Below, piece by piece: positions 17,172 through 25,963 of a DNA stretch of 64,000 nt (its first letter is position 1; each line of letters begins with the position of its first letter). The notes under the pieces are model-generated. The model was given only the letters and a program-made list of their open reading frames with translations. It was not told where the DNA came from and made no database searches. Position numbers and translations under genes: made by a program. The stretch is from Polyangiaceae bacterium (GTDB taxonomy: Bacteria > Myxococcota_A > Polyangia > Polyangiales > Polyangiaceae): contig JABTUA010000003.1 of the NCBI GenBank assembly GCA_015075635.1, positions 1,426,001-1,490,000 on the forward strand, written 5' to 3'.

Positions 17172-19540
17172 CAGAATCCTCCTTCTACACCAATGCTGGG
17201 GATGGTCACGGGCCCGATCTCCTCGGCCTCGCAGCCCGCGAGCGTGCACTCGCTCTGCACGGCTTCCTTGTTGAGAGTGGCGTTCATGGCCTCGGCGACG
17301 GCGCTGATCCACACCGTGGGGGTGAGCTGCCAGCGCTTCTCGAGGCGCAGGTCGATGCGGAAGAACGGTGGCAGTCGGGTCGAGCCGTCGAACGGATCCG
17401 GGGGCTTGGGCAGGCCCGTGTAGAACACGACCCGCGAGCCGGCGCGCCAGCGCCGCCCCAGATCGTAGGCCAGCGCCGCGTTGGCCACGTGGGTGCGATC
17501 GAAGGTCGCTACGTACTTGCGCTCGCCGTAGCTGCGGGTCGAACGAGAGAGCGTGTAGGAGAGAAAGCCGCCGAGCTTCTTGGTCATCTTGCGCTTCAAG
17601 AACAGCTCGAGGCCGTAGGAAGCGCCGAGGGTCCGCACCTCGAACACCTCGGCGAAGCGCCGGCCGCCGCGGCTGTCGGCGCCCTGCCCGCCGCCACCGC
17701 TGCGGTCGGGGCCGAGCGTGCCGGGGTCGAAGCGGTTGGCGCAGTCCGGCGGGTTGTCGGGGGCGGCGCCGAAGTCGCCGCCGATGGTGTCGTCCGGGTA
17801 CGAGCCCGGCGGGCAGCCGTCGAGCTCCGGCTCGGTCACTCCCAGGGGATCGCTCATGTTGAAGAAGGCGTTCTGGAACACCGTCGCGGTGAAGGTGGTG
17901 GAGTCACCCAGATCGAGATCGACGCCCATGCTCTCCTGGATCGCGCGCTGCAGGCCGCCCCGCAGGCCCCCCGGTTGAAAGCCCGGGACCGGAACCACGA
18001 ACGCCGGCGGCTGGTGGGCGATGCCCAGGGCAGTCAGGAAGCTGACGCGCTCGCTCACCTGGGTGCGGGTGGCCAGACGCGGGTCGATGCCGACCGCGCT
18101 CTGGCCCTCGGAGGCGTAGAGGTCGATGCGCAGGCCCGGCGTCACGGCGAAGGCGGAGTGGGGCGAGATGATGGCGTCGGCGCGCATGCCCACCGAGAGA
18201 TCGGTGCGCGAGGGAAAGAACGCCGCCGCACGGGCCGCCGCCGGCGAGAGCACCTGGCTGCCGAGCTCGATGCCGTAGGTCTCGAGCATCACGTCGCTGC
18301 CAGCGCGCACGCGCACGTGCTCGTCGATGCGCTGCTCCACCTCGTTGCGGCCGCCGTAGAGCCGGCTGACCACCGAGCGATCCTGCTGCACCAGCGAGCG
18401 ATCGACTCCGAACGTGAAAGCCGTGCGCATCCTGCCCCGGGGGAGCTGGCGGTCGTAGCGCAGATCCACGCGGTGAAACTCGGTGGCGAACAGCGTGAGG
18501 GGCTCGCCCTGGGTCTTCTGGCCCAAGAAATCGTAGGAGCCGAACGCGAACACGCCGACCCGATCGTCGTGGGTGAGATCGTAGGTGGCGCGGGCCTGGT
18601 AGTCCCAGTACTCGAGCAGCGTCTCCGGGGAGAGCACCGAGAGGATGAACGCCGTGTAGGAGTAGCGACCGCCGACCAGGGCCGTGCCGCGGCCGGCGGC
18701 GAACGGCGCTTCCACCGCCGCGCCGGCGTCGAACAGCCGGAGGTTGTACTCGCCGTGCAGCTCCGGGTTCGGCTCGGTGGTCTCGCCCGCCACGATGCCG
18801 CCGGCGAAGCGGCCGAAGCGCGCGGGGTAACCGCCTGGATACAGATCGACGCGGTCGATCAGCACCGGGTGCACCACCGACGGGCCGATGCCGACGTGGA
18901 ACAAGAGCGGCACGCGGACGCCGTCGAGGAAGTAGCCGACGTTGCCCGGCGGCGCGCCGCGGATGAAGAAGAACGGCAGGCCGGAGACGATGGGAGTGAC
19001 GCCGGGCAGGGCTTCGATGGCGCGGAAAGGATCGCCGAAAGTGCCGGGGATCTGCCGCACCTCCGCCCGCGAGAGCGAGGCAGTGCGCGACGGCTCCGGG
19101 TGCTCGCCCAAGACCATCACCTCGATCTGTTCTGGTTTCGCCTTCGCCGCCGGCGCGGGCTCCGGCTCCGCCTGCGGGACCGGCTCTGGCTCCGGCTCGG
19201 GCTCACGGAACACCACCTCGACGCGGATCTTGGCGACGATGGGCGTGCCGTCCCGCGTGGCGGGCTCGAACCTCCAGCTCTTCGCCCGTTCCGCGGCCAG
19301 CGACGAGAACGGCTCGTTCGGCGCGTTCGGCACCGCGGAGGTGACCGCGCCAGTCCTGTCCACGACCAGGGTGAGCACCACCGTGGCGTCGCCCTTCGCG
19401 CCCTGCGGGTAGTCGACGACGGTGTCGGAGATGACCTTCGGGGCGACGATGTTCGGCCGCGGCGGCGCCTCGGGCGCCGGCTGGGCCTGCGCTGCTGCGG
19501 TGGTCAGGGCGAGAGCCCAGATCGCCAGGGATCGCCGCAT
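17171..19540 (-). CDS. TonB-dependent receptor with N-terminal TonB-like domain
   Basis: 789 residues. After the signal peptide (MRRSLAIWALALTTAAAQA) comes a TonB C-terminal-like domain (about 30-112; GDATVVLTLVVDRTGAVTSA, AKSWRFEPATRDG), a Pro/Glu hinge (113-135), then a plug (VMVLGEHPEPSRTASLSRAE, SGLPFFFIRGAPPGNVGYFL, VDLYPGGYPARFGRFAGGIV) and a beta-barrel. It imports or senses a ligand at the outer membrane using proton-motive force; the ligand is unknown. It has a GGAG sequence and a TTATAC-like element upstream. A TonB-like domain on the receptor itself is unusual, and a lipoprotein gene follows, coupled. Confidence 0.88.
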   Translation of the reverse strand: MRRSLAIWALALTTAAAQAQPAPEAPPRPNIVAPKVISDTVVDYPQGAKGDATVVLTLVVDRTGAVTSAVPNAPNEPFSSLAAERAKSWRFEPATRDGTPIVAKIRVEVVFREPEPEPEPVPQAEPEPAPAAKAKPEQIEVMVLGEHPEPSRTASLSRAEVRQIPGTFGDPFRAIEALPGVTPIVSGLPFFFIRGAPPGNVGYFLDGVRVPLLFHVGIGPSVVHPVLIDRVDLYPGGYPARFGRFAGGIVAGETTEPNPELHGEYNLRLFDAGAAVEAPFAAGRGTALVGGRYSYTAFILSVLSPETLLEYWDYQARATYDLTHDDRVGVFAFGSYDFLGQKTQGEPLTLFATEFHRVDLRYDRQLPRGRMRTAFTFGVDRSLVQQDRSVVSRLYGGRNEVEQRIDEHVRVRAGSDVMLETYGIELGSQVLSPAAARAAAFFPSRTDLSVGMRADAIISPHSAFAVTPGLRIDLYASEGQSAVGIDPRLATRTQVSERVSFLTALGIAHQPPAFVVPVPGFQPGGLRGGLQRAIQESMGVDLDLGDSTTFTATVFQNAFFNMSDPLGVTEPELDGCPPGSYPDDTIGGDFGAAPDNPPDCANRFDPGTLGPDRSGGGGQGADSRGGRRFAEVFEVRTLGASYGLELFLKRKMTKKLGGFLSYTLSRSTRSYGERKYVATFDRTHVANAALAYDLGRRWRAGSRVVFYTGLPKPPDPFDGSTRLPPFFRIDLRLEKRWQLTPTVWISAVAEAMNATLNKEAVQSECTLAGCEAEEIGPVTIPSIGVEGGF

Positions 19541-19577
19541 GGCTCCTCGCCTGTATAACGCGGGGTCGCGCCGGGGC

Positions 19578-19583
19578 TACCCT
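19578..19583 (+). promoter_or_regulatory. TANNNT -10-like element (TACCCT)
   Basis: Ends 7 nt before the ATG at 19591, without a Shine-Dalgarno sequence; consistent with leaderless transcription. Confidence 0.4.
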
Positions 19584-19590
19584 GGACGAC

Positions 19591-20772
19591 ATGCCGCCGG
19601 ACCGCGAAGCCATCCTGGCGCGCCGCGCGCTGTTCGTGGCGTCGGCCCTGGCCGGGATCGCCACGCCCAGTCGAGCGGACGGGCCCGAGACGTGTCCAAC
19701 CCGCGAGCCGCCCAGCGCGGAGGACAAGGCGGCCGCCAGGGCGCTCTACGAGGAAGGCATGCGGGCTCTCCAGAGCGACGATCCGGCCCGCGCCGCCGAG
19801 CTCTGGCGCAAGGCCTACGAGCGGACGCGGCTGCCCAAGCTCTTGCTCTACCTGGCCGACGCGGAACAGAAGGCGGGCGACGTCGCCAGCGCGCACGCAC
19901 ACCTCACGGAGCTCGTGCGTTGTGCCGATTCACCCGCGACGCTGCAGCTCGCTCAGACCGAGCTGGCGAAGCTCGAGGAAGTCACCGCGGCGCTGACGCT
20001 GGAAGGCGGTGTGCCCGGCGCGCGCGTCGAGATCGACGGCAAGCCGGTCGGCGCGCTCCCGCTCTCCGCGACGCTCAGGCTCGCACCGGGAAGACACGAG
20101 GTTCGGCTGGTCGTCGAGCTCTGCGAGCTCGCGCGGAGCATCGAGCTTTCCCCGGGCACCACGCAGGTGATCCACTTCGAGCCGGACTGCGAGCCGCGCG
20201 TGTGCCTGCAGCCCTGCCTGTCGCCGCCGCCACCGCCGCCGCCGGAGGCGTTGCCTCGGCTCGGCATCGGAGCCGGCACCCTGGGCTACATCGCTGCGCG
20301 CCGGCCGCCGGGCTCGGAGCCCGGCATCGCCATCGGTGCGCGAATCGAGGCGTTCTACGCCGCGCCGGTCGGCGACGCCTTCGTGCTGCAGCTGGGCCTC
20401 GCGAGCTTGCCGGCGGGGAGCAGCGAAGGCGCGCTGGTCCCAGTGGGCGCCGACGTCGCGTTCGCGGTGGCGCCGGGAGCCCTGCGCCTGGGGTTGGGCG
20501 TGACGAGCGGCTGGATGTTCGCGGCTGCGAAGCGCTCGCAGGACGACACCTGGCGCCCGCGCTCGTCGTTCTTCCTGCACCCGTACCTTCAACCCGTGGG
20601 CTTCCGCGCCAGCGATCACGTCGAAGGCGGACTGCAGGTGGGGCTCCTGCTGGGCACCTGGGCCAACGCGCGCGACGAGGCGTTTCGGGCGGGCTTCGTC
20701 ACCACCAGCTTGTTCGTGCGGATCTACCTCGGCGAGCGCGAGCGCGAGTGGGAAGACGTGGCGAAGCGCTAG
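19591..20772 (+). CDS. Exported PEGA-domain protein with TPR-like N-terminal region
   Basis: 393 residues. The export-type N-terminus (ILARRALFVASALAGIA) resembles that of the protein at 2406. A helical TPR-like part follows (AARALYEEGMRALQSDDPAR, KLLLYLADAEQKAGDVASAH), then a PEGA domain (VPGARVEIDGKPVGALPLSA), a CEPRVCLQPCLSPPPPP segment, and a C-terminal beta-barrel-like part (LGIGAGTLGYIAARR to VRIYLG). This layout is common in myxobacterial envelope proteins that may link peptidoglycan or polysaccharide to the outer membrane. Its stop codon overlaps that of the convergent WD40 gene in the palindrome CTAG. Confidence 0.75.
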   Translation: MPPDREAILARRALFVASALAGIATPSRADGPETCPTREPPSAEDKAAARALYEEGMRALQSDDPARAAELWRKAYERTRLPKLLLYLADAEQKAGDVASAHAHLTELVRCADSPATLQLAQTELAKLEEVTAALTLEGGVPGARVEIDGKPVGALPLSATLRLAPGRHEVRLVVELCELARSIELSPGTTQVIHFEPDCEPRVCLQPCLSPPPPPPPEALPRLGIGAGTLGYIAARRPPGSEPGIAIGARIEAFYAAPVGDAFVLQLGLASLPAGSSEGALVPVGADVAFAVAPGALRLGLGVTSGWMFAAAKRSQDDTWRPRSSFFLHPYLQPVGFRASDHVEGGLQVGLLLGTWANARDEAFRAGFVTTSLFVRIYLGEREREWEDVAKR

Positions 20773-23168
20773 GGGGCGCCCAGGAGCGCGTCCAGCACCA
20801 GGTGATCCCGGTAGGCCACGTCCTCGCACAGCTCGAACGGGAAAGCGCGCTTGCCGGCGCGGCAGAACGGGCGATCGCTCTCCGACCCCTGGCCGAAGCG
20901 TTCGAGCTCGCCGCTGTCGGCGCGAGCGATCACGCCGCCGGGCAGCGCCGACAGCTCGAGAGTGACCCGGGGCTTGAGGTCCTGGCCGGCGATGCGCACG
21001 CGTCCGTCGCGCTCCGTCACGACGACGCGCCCGTCGGGCGACAGCGCCAGGTGGCCCGCCTCGGCCTGTCGGGTCACCCTGCCGGACGCCGCGAAGAGCG
21101 CGAGCTCCTTGTAGGAGCAGCGCGCGACCACCACCGTGCCGTCCGCGGACACGGCGGCAGGGCCGTCGGTGCAGCGGCTCGACAGCAGCTCTCGTGGCGC
21201 GCCGCGGGGCAGAGCCATGCGCTCGGTCCCGCGCGCCGAGACCAGGATCAGGACCTTGCCGTCGTGCGAGAGGGCGAGCGCCCGGGTGTCCTTCTCGGGG
21301 CTCAGCCTGAGCGGCGCGCTCTTGCCGACGTCGAGCACCAGGAGCGCGTCTTCGGTCATGGTGGCCGCGCGGGAGTCCGACAACCCGAGGACGCGACGCC
21401 CGCGCCGGAGCTTGTGCTCGGTGCGCCAGGCCGCGTCGCCGAAGCCGAGGGAGAAGAGCTGGAGCTCGAACGGACCGCCGGCGCCCCGCAGCGTGTCGGT
21501 TCCGGCGAAGTGCAGCGCGTCCACCCACTCTGGCGCGTCCGGCAGCTCGAGGGGCTTGCCGCTCGCGACGTCCCAGGCGCGGACGCTCTTGCCGCCGAAG
21601 TTGCCGGCGAGGCGCTGCCCGAAGCGGGAGAGCGCCAGCGTGGCCTTGTAGCCGGGCACGCTGAAGAAGCGCGCAGGCTCCGCGCGCGGGCCGACCACGA
21701 AGACCTCGACGTGGTCGTTGCCGCTCTCGCGCACGACGCGCGCCAGGGCCAGGTGACCGTCCGCAGCGGCGAGGGCCTCGACGCGCTGGGGCGCGCGGCT
21801 GCGTTCCAGCGTGACCTTGCCGGACGACGCATCGACGATCGCGAGACCGCCGCTTCGTGTGCTCACCGCGACCACGGCGGCGTCCGGTGACAACACCTGC
21901 TCGCCGCTCGGCAGCGTCTTGGACGAGAGGGGCTGACCCGTGGCCGCGTCGAAGTCCGCCAGCGCCTCGCCCCAGGTGCCGCCGGTGGTGCGGATCCGCT
22001 TGCCGTCGCCGGAAAATCCCAGGACCGTCGCGCGCCACGGGCGATCGAGGGTCGCGTGGCTCAGCGCCTTGCCGGTGGCGACGTCCCAGACGTCGAGCGC
22101 CGTCGCGGCGGACACCGACGCCAGGCGATCCCCCGTCGGCGAAAACGCGAGCACCGTCGCGGAGACGCCCTGGGGCGCCTTGCCCAGCACCTTCAGCTTC
22201 GTCAGCTTCTTGGCGTCGAACGTCGTCAAGACGTCGCGGTCCGAAGCCACCGCCAGCGTCCCGCCGTCCGGCGACACGGCGAGCGCGCTGATCGAACCCA
22301 CCTTCGGCAACACCACTTCGCCCGCCGAGTCGCCAGTCCGGACGTCGAAGCGCCGGAGCACCGCGTCGAAGCCGGAGCGGGCGCCGGTGAACACGCTGGC
22401 GCCGTCCACCGAAAACGCAAAGGCCTGGATGGGCTGTTCGGCCCACTCGAGCCTCTTGCCCTGGGCGCCGCTCGCCGTGTCGTAGAGCACGACGCTGCCG
22501 CGTTCGAGCAGCGCCACCGTGCGCCCGTCGGGCGAGAACTGCGCTGCCTCCACCGAGGCCGAGAGCTCACCCAGGAAGACCCGCGGCTCCAGGCGCTTGG
22601 TGTCCAGAATCAGGAGCTCGCCGCCCTCACCTCTGCCGAGCAAGCTCGAGCCGTCCCGCGACAGCGCCATGGCCGACACGCTCGCGACGCCGGTCCAGGT
22701 CGAGACTCTTGCGCCTTCCTGCTCGAAGCGCGCCGCAGCGAGGGAGGCCAGGCGGCGCGCTTTGGGCAGATCCCCGGCCGCGCTCGCCGATCGAGAGGCC
22801 GCCCAGAGCGCGTCCGCAGTCGCCGCGATGCCCTTGCCCGCCGCCACGAGCGCGGCGGCGTCGCGCTCCAGGAGCGCGCGCGCGGCCCGCTGCTTGTCTG
22901 GACACAGCGCCGCGGCTTGCTCCGAAAGGCGCCTGGCCCGCGCGGCGTATCCCTGCGAGCCCAGCGCGTCGGCGAGCGCGAGCTTCGAGCTTGCCCGCTC
23001 GCAGCGCGTCGGGAGCGGCGCCTCGCCGGGCTTGGCCGCGGGTGGCTCGGGCGAGAGCGGCTTGTCGCGTGCCGTGGCCGGCGCGGGCGGCGGCCTCGGA
23101 GCCGGGCCCGGTGTCGCGGCACAGCTCAGAGCGGCTGCGGCGCAGATCACGACCAGCCGGCGCAGCAT
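20769..23168 (-). CDS. WD40/beta-propeller lipoprotein
   Basis: 799 residues, with a textbook TAGGAGGT eight bases before the ATG. The signal peptide ends in AAALSC (Cys16), followed by a Pro-rich spacer and a helical, TPR-like segment (about 60-150; EQAAALCPDKQRAARALLE). The rest is a long set of propeller blades: MALSRDGSSLLGRGEGGELL, AQFSPDGRTVALLERG, LAVSPDGGTLAVASDRDVL, LAFSPTGDRLASVSA, LALSHDGKVLILVSA. Each blade has the FSPDG turn, and at least eight are visible, perhaps two propellers. It is an envelope interaction platform; partner unknown. Confidence 0.85.
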   Translation of the reverse strand: MLRRLVVICAAAALSCAATPGPAPRPPPAPATARDKPLSPEPPAAKPGEAPLPTRCERASSKLALADALGSQGYAARARRLSEQAAALCPDKQRAARALLERDAAALVAAGKGIAATADALWAASRSASAAGDLPKARRLASLAAARFEQEGARVSTWTGVASVSAMALSRDGSSLLGRGEGGELLILDTKRLEPRVFLGELSASVEAAQFSPDGRTVALLERGSVVLYDTASGAQGKRLEWAEQPIQAFAFSVDGASVFTGARSGFDAVLRRFDVRTGDSAGEVVLPKVGSISALAVSPDGGTLAVASDRDVLTTFDAKKLTKLKVLGKAPQGVSATVLAFSPTGDRLASVSAATALDVWDVATGKALSHATLDRPWRATVLGFSGDGKRIRTTGGTWGEALADFDAATGQPLSSKTLPSGEQVLSPDAAVVAVSTRSGGLAIVDASSGKVTLERSRAPQRVEALAAADGHLALARVVRESGNDHVEVFVVGPRAEPARFFSVPGYKATLALSRFGQRLAGNFGGKSVRAWDVASGKPLELPDAPEWVDALHFAGTDTLRGAGGPFELQLFSLGFGDAAWRTEHKLRRGRRVLGLSDSRAATMTEDALLVLDVGKSAPLRLSPEKDTRALALSHDGKVLILVSARGTERMALPRGAPRELLSSRCTDGPAAVSADGTVVVARCSYKELALFAASGRVTRQAEAGHLALSPDGRVVVTERDGRVRIAGQDLKPRVTLELSALPGGVIARADSGELERFGQGSESDRPFCRAGKRAFPFELCEDVAYRDHLVLDALLGAP

Positions 23169-23210
23169 GGTGTCAGACCTCCTACGCGCGAGGGGAGCCG
23201 ACCTTCCCGG

Positions 23211-24620
23211 TCACTTCGGCTCCTTCGGAGCTTCGCTCTTCGGCGGCGGGTCGACCTTGAAGTCGATCTTCGGCAGCGGAGGCAGCCCGCTGGGCATCGG
23301 CGGCAGTCCGCTGGGCATCGGCGGCAGCTTGCCTTCGAGGATCTGGCCCACGTCGAAGCCGCCGATCTCCAGCGGCTTGAGCCCGCAGCCGATGCCGACC
23401 TTCTTCGTGACCTTGGCGTTCTCGAGATCGTCGGAGCGCGCCGAGATCCCGACCGTGATGCCGACGCTACCCTTCACGAGCTGACGGGCCAGCTGGCCAG
23501 CGAGGCCTCCCAGGGCCTTGCCGAGGTGACTGTCCACCGCGGCGCCGGCGAGCGCGGAGCAGGGCAGGTTCCCGGTCAGATCCAGGCGCACGGCCCCGTG
23601 GTCGTCCTCCCGGAACACGCTGCCCGTGCCGCCCAGCTTGAACGCGCCGGCGGTGACCTTCACCTCGGAAAGATCGGCGCGCTCTCGGGCTTCGTCCACC
23701 CGAAGCTTCGCCGACAACGTCGTGGTGTCGCCGAACACGAAGCCGTCGATCTCGCGCGGGTGAGGCGGGATGTAGCCCTTCAGGGCCGAGTCCAGCGTGC
23801 CGGTGATGGCGCCGCCCTCGAGCCCCTTGGGCATCACCAGGTGCACCGTTGCGCTGGCGGTCACGTTCTTCACCGGGAGCTTCACCCCGAACGGCCCCGC
23901 CAGCCGCTCCAGGGCCACGGGCGTCAGCGTGATGTCCGCCGTCGGCTCCGGCAGCGCGTGCTGGATCTTCAGCCGGACCGGCGCGCGACCCACGTCCTCG
24001 ACCCCGAAGCCGATGGCCACCTCCGCCTCGTCGGCGGTCCAGGCGGCGCCGAGCTTGCCGAGATCCGGGCAGACCGGCGCGCCCTCGTCGCGCTCGCTGC
24101 ACACACCGAGCACGCTCTTTTCGGCGCTGAAGTGGGTCTCTGCGCCGGCGCGGGACACGCTGCCCCCGGAGAGCGTGAGCCAGGGCTCCGCCTTCGCGGC
24201 CTTGCGCCAGGTCAGCGTCACCTCCCGGGCCTCGGTCGGCAGGCGGAGCGTCTCCGGGTAGCGCTTCGCCCACTCCGTCACGCCCAGCCCGAGCGCCGGC
24301 GCGGAGCCGACCGCCTCGACGTCCACGCCGCTCAGGCGGATGCCCACCGGGCGCGTCCAGCGCAGCGACACGTCGAGCTCGCGGATCGTGCCGTGGATGG
24401 CGCCGAGGCCCGTGAGCTCGAAGCTCGATTCCCGCACGGTCACGCTGCCGAAGCCGATCGACACGTCCTTCGGCCGGAGCTCCACGCCGTGCTCGCGGGC
24501 GCGCTTCACCGCCAGGTCGAACGCCATCGGCTTGGCGAAGAACAGCGCGAACACGCCGCCCCCGGCGATCAACACGCCGAGCAGCGCGAGCACGACCAGG
24601 AGCAGGCGCCTCTTGTTCAC
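23211..24620 (-). CDS. AsmA-like inner-membrane anchored protein
   Basis: 469 residues from a GTG start. One N-terminal membrane segment (LLLVVLALLGVLIAGGGVFALFF) is followed by a long periplasmic part of beta-strand repeats (VELRPKDVSIGFGSVTVRES, GTIRELDVSLRWTRPVGIRL, LRVDEARERADLSEVKVTAG), the look of AsmA/TamB-like or type II secretion GspN-like proteins involved in lipid or outer-membrane traffic. The C-terminus carries a short Pro-rich tandem repeat (PPMPSGL twice, then PPLP). Assignment to a precise family is uncertain. Confidence 0.6.
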   Translation of the reverse strand: MNKRRLLLVVLALLGVLIAGGGVFALFFAKPMAFDLAVKRAREHGVELRPKDVSIGFGSVTVRESSFELTGLGAIHGTIRELDVSLRWTRPVGIRLSGVDVEAVGSAPALGLGVTEWAKRYPETLRLPTEAREVTLTWRKAAKAEPWLTLSGGSVSRAGAETHFSAEKSVLGVCSERDEGAPVCPDLGKLGAAWTADEAEVAIGFGVEDVGRAPVRLKIQHALPEPTADITLTPVALERLAGPFGVKLPVKNVTASATVHLVMPKGLEGGAITGTLDSALKGYIPPHPREIDGFVFGDTTTLSAKLRVDEARERADLSEVKVTAGAFKLGGTGSVFREDDHGAVRLDLTGNLPCSALAGAAVDSHLGKALGGLAGQLARQLVKGSVGITVGISARSDDLENAKVTKKVGIGCGLKPLEIGGFDVGQILEGKLPPMPSGLPPMPSGLPPLPKIDFKVDPPPKSEAPKEPK

Positions 24621-24661
24621 GTCCGTTCGACGGTTGTAGCTCGATTCTTCTGCAATCGCGC

Positions 24662-24667
24662 TATTCT
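24662..24667 (+). promoter_or_regulatory. -10-like element (TATTCT) for greB
   Basis: TATTCT ends 12 nt before the ATG at 24680, which would give a 5' leader of only a few bases. It lies in the 59-bp gap between divergent genes. Confidence 0.35.
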
Positions 24668-24679
24668 TCGCCGACCCCG

Positions 24680-25147
24680 ATGGCGACCTACCTCACGCCC
24701 GAAGGTGCGAAGAAGTACCAGGAAGAGCTCAAGAACCTGCTGCACGTCGAGAGGCCGCGGGTGGTGCAAGAAGTGTCGGACGCCGCGGCGCAGGGCGACC
24801 GCTCCGAGAACGCGGAGTACATCTACGGCAAGAAGCGCCTGCGCGAGATCGACCGCCGCATCCGCTTCTTGACCAAGAAGCTCGACTCGGCGGTGGTGGT
24901 CAAACGCGACGAGGCCGCGCACCAGTCGGTGTACTTCGGGGCCACCGTCGAGGTCGAGGACGAAGACGGCCAGCGCAAGCGCTACCGCATCGTCGGCCCC
25001 GACGAGGTCAACCCCGCCGCGGGGACCATCAGCTTCAAGAGCCCCCTCGGCACCGCGCTGATGAAGCGGAAGGTCGGCGACGTGGTGACGGTGCGGCGCC
25101 CGGCCGGCGAGGTCGAGCTTCAGATCTGCTCGATCAGCTACGAGTGA
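24680..25147 (+). CDS. greB: Transcript cleavage factor GreB
   Basis: 155 residues, the standard GreA/GreB length. The N-terminal coiled-coil (LTPEGAKKYQEELKNLLHVE, DAAAQGDRSENAEYIYGKKR) carries the acidic tip residues DRSENAEY that coordinate the catalytic Mg2+ at the RNA polymerase active site. The C-terminal FKBP-like domain includes VGPDEVNPAAGTISFKSPLG and VGDVVTVRRPAGEVELQI. KKRLREIDRRIRFL is the GreB-type basic patch. It rescues backtracked polymerase by stimulating RNA cleavage. Confidence 0.93.
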   Translation: MATYLTPEGAKKYQEELKNLLHVERPRVVQEVSDAAAQGDRSENAEYIYGKKRLREIDRRIRFLTKKLDSAVVVKRDEAAHQSVYFGATVEVEDEDGQRKRYRIVGPDEVNPAAGTISFKSPLGTALMKRKVGDVVTVRRPAGEVELQICSISYE

Positions 25148-25167
25148 GGGAGGATTCTCAACTCGAA

Positions 25168-25716
25168 TCAGCCGAAGAGCTTCTCGACCTCGACGACCAG
25201 ATCGGGGAACGCGTGTGGAGTGGCCGTGCCGCCTGCCACCACGCGTCGGACGCGGGTGAATCGACCGCCCTCAGCGTCGGTGTAGAGCTCGATCGCCCGC
25301 GCGGCCACGTCAATCACCCAGTACTCGTCCACGTTGGAGGCGGCGTAGAGCGGACCTTTGGTGTCGCGGTCGTAGTCGAGCGACGTCTCGGCCACCTCGA
25401 TGACCAGGTAGGCCGAATCGGGGTGTCGCTCGAAGTAGCTGCCCTCTCGCACGACCGCCACATCCGGCTCCGGCTCGGACTCGTCGAACGCGAGCAGCGG
25501 CTGTTGGATGCGCACCAGCGCTCGTTCGCCGAGCGCACGCACCAGCACGCGGGTCAGCCTATCGACGATGCTGGCGTGGGGCGGCCCGATGGGCGACATC
25601 TTCACGACCATACCGCGGATCAACTCCACCCGTTCGTCGCGAAAGAAGCCGAGCTGAGCCATGCGGTCGTACTCGGCGCGCGAGAGCCGACGGGGAGTGA
25701 CGTGCGCCTGGGCCAT
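25168..25716 (-). CDS. Uma2-family putative restriction endonuclease (DUF820)
   Basis: 182 residues. The fold is a PD-(D/E)XK nuclease of the Uma2 type: YDRMAQLGFFRDERVELIRG opens the domain, SEPEPDVAVVREG carries the catalytic Asp, and AYLVIEVAETSLDYDRDTKG the E-x-K-like part. Length and motifs match the family, which is expanded in cyanobacteria and myxobacteria with unknown targets. It is convergent with greB. The start is supported by TATGCT 6 nt upstream. Confidence 0.88.
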   Translation of the reverse strand: MAQAHVTPRRLSRAEYDRMAQLGFFRDERVELIRGMVVKMSPIGPPHASIVDRLTRVLVRALGERALVRIQQPLLAFDESEPEPDVAVVREGSYFERHPDSAYLVIEVAETSLDYDRDTKGPLYAASNVDEYWVIDVAARAIELYTDAEGGRFTRVRRVVAGGTATPHAFPDLVVEVEKLFG

Positions 25717-25722
25717 GCGGCG

Positions 25723-25728
25723 AGCATA
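25723..25728 (-). promoter_or_regulatory. TANNNT -10-like element (TATGCT)
   Basis: On the minus strand TATGCT ends 6 nt before the ATG at 25716, with no Shine-Dalgarno sequence. Confidence 0.4.
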
Positions 25729-25963
25729 GCACCGGCGCGCCAGACGAGAGGGCGAGCGCAGCGGGCAACGGGCGGAGAGAGCGGTCGTGCGAAGCGGGGA
25801 GGGCGGGAGCGTGGGCGGCGCCCACCGGACCTTGCGGCGACGAAGCTAGGGTTCCATCTGGCGCAAATCTGACCTAGCTTCCCCCCGCCTTTGGGACTTC
25901 CGTCCCGAAGCCCCCGAGCGCCGTCACTGGCAGAACGGGAACAGCGGTCCTCAAGGAGGCAAC

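Noticed and set aside
19930..24872. Very long open frames (up to 938 codons) antisense to the WD40 and AsmA-like genes
   Set aside because: No signal peptide, RBS or family features, and strong Arg bias; the opposite-strand genes explain the sequence.
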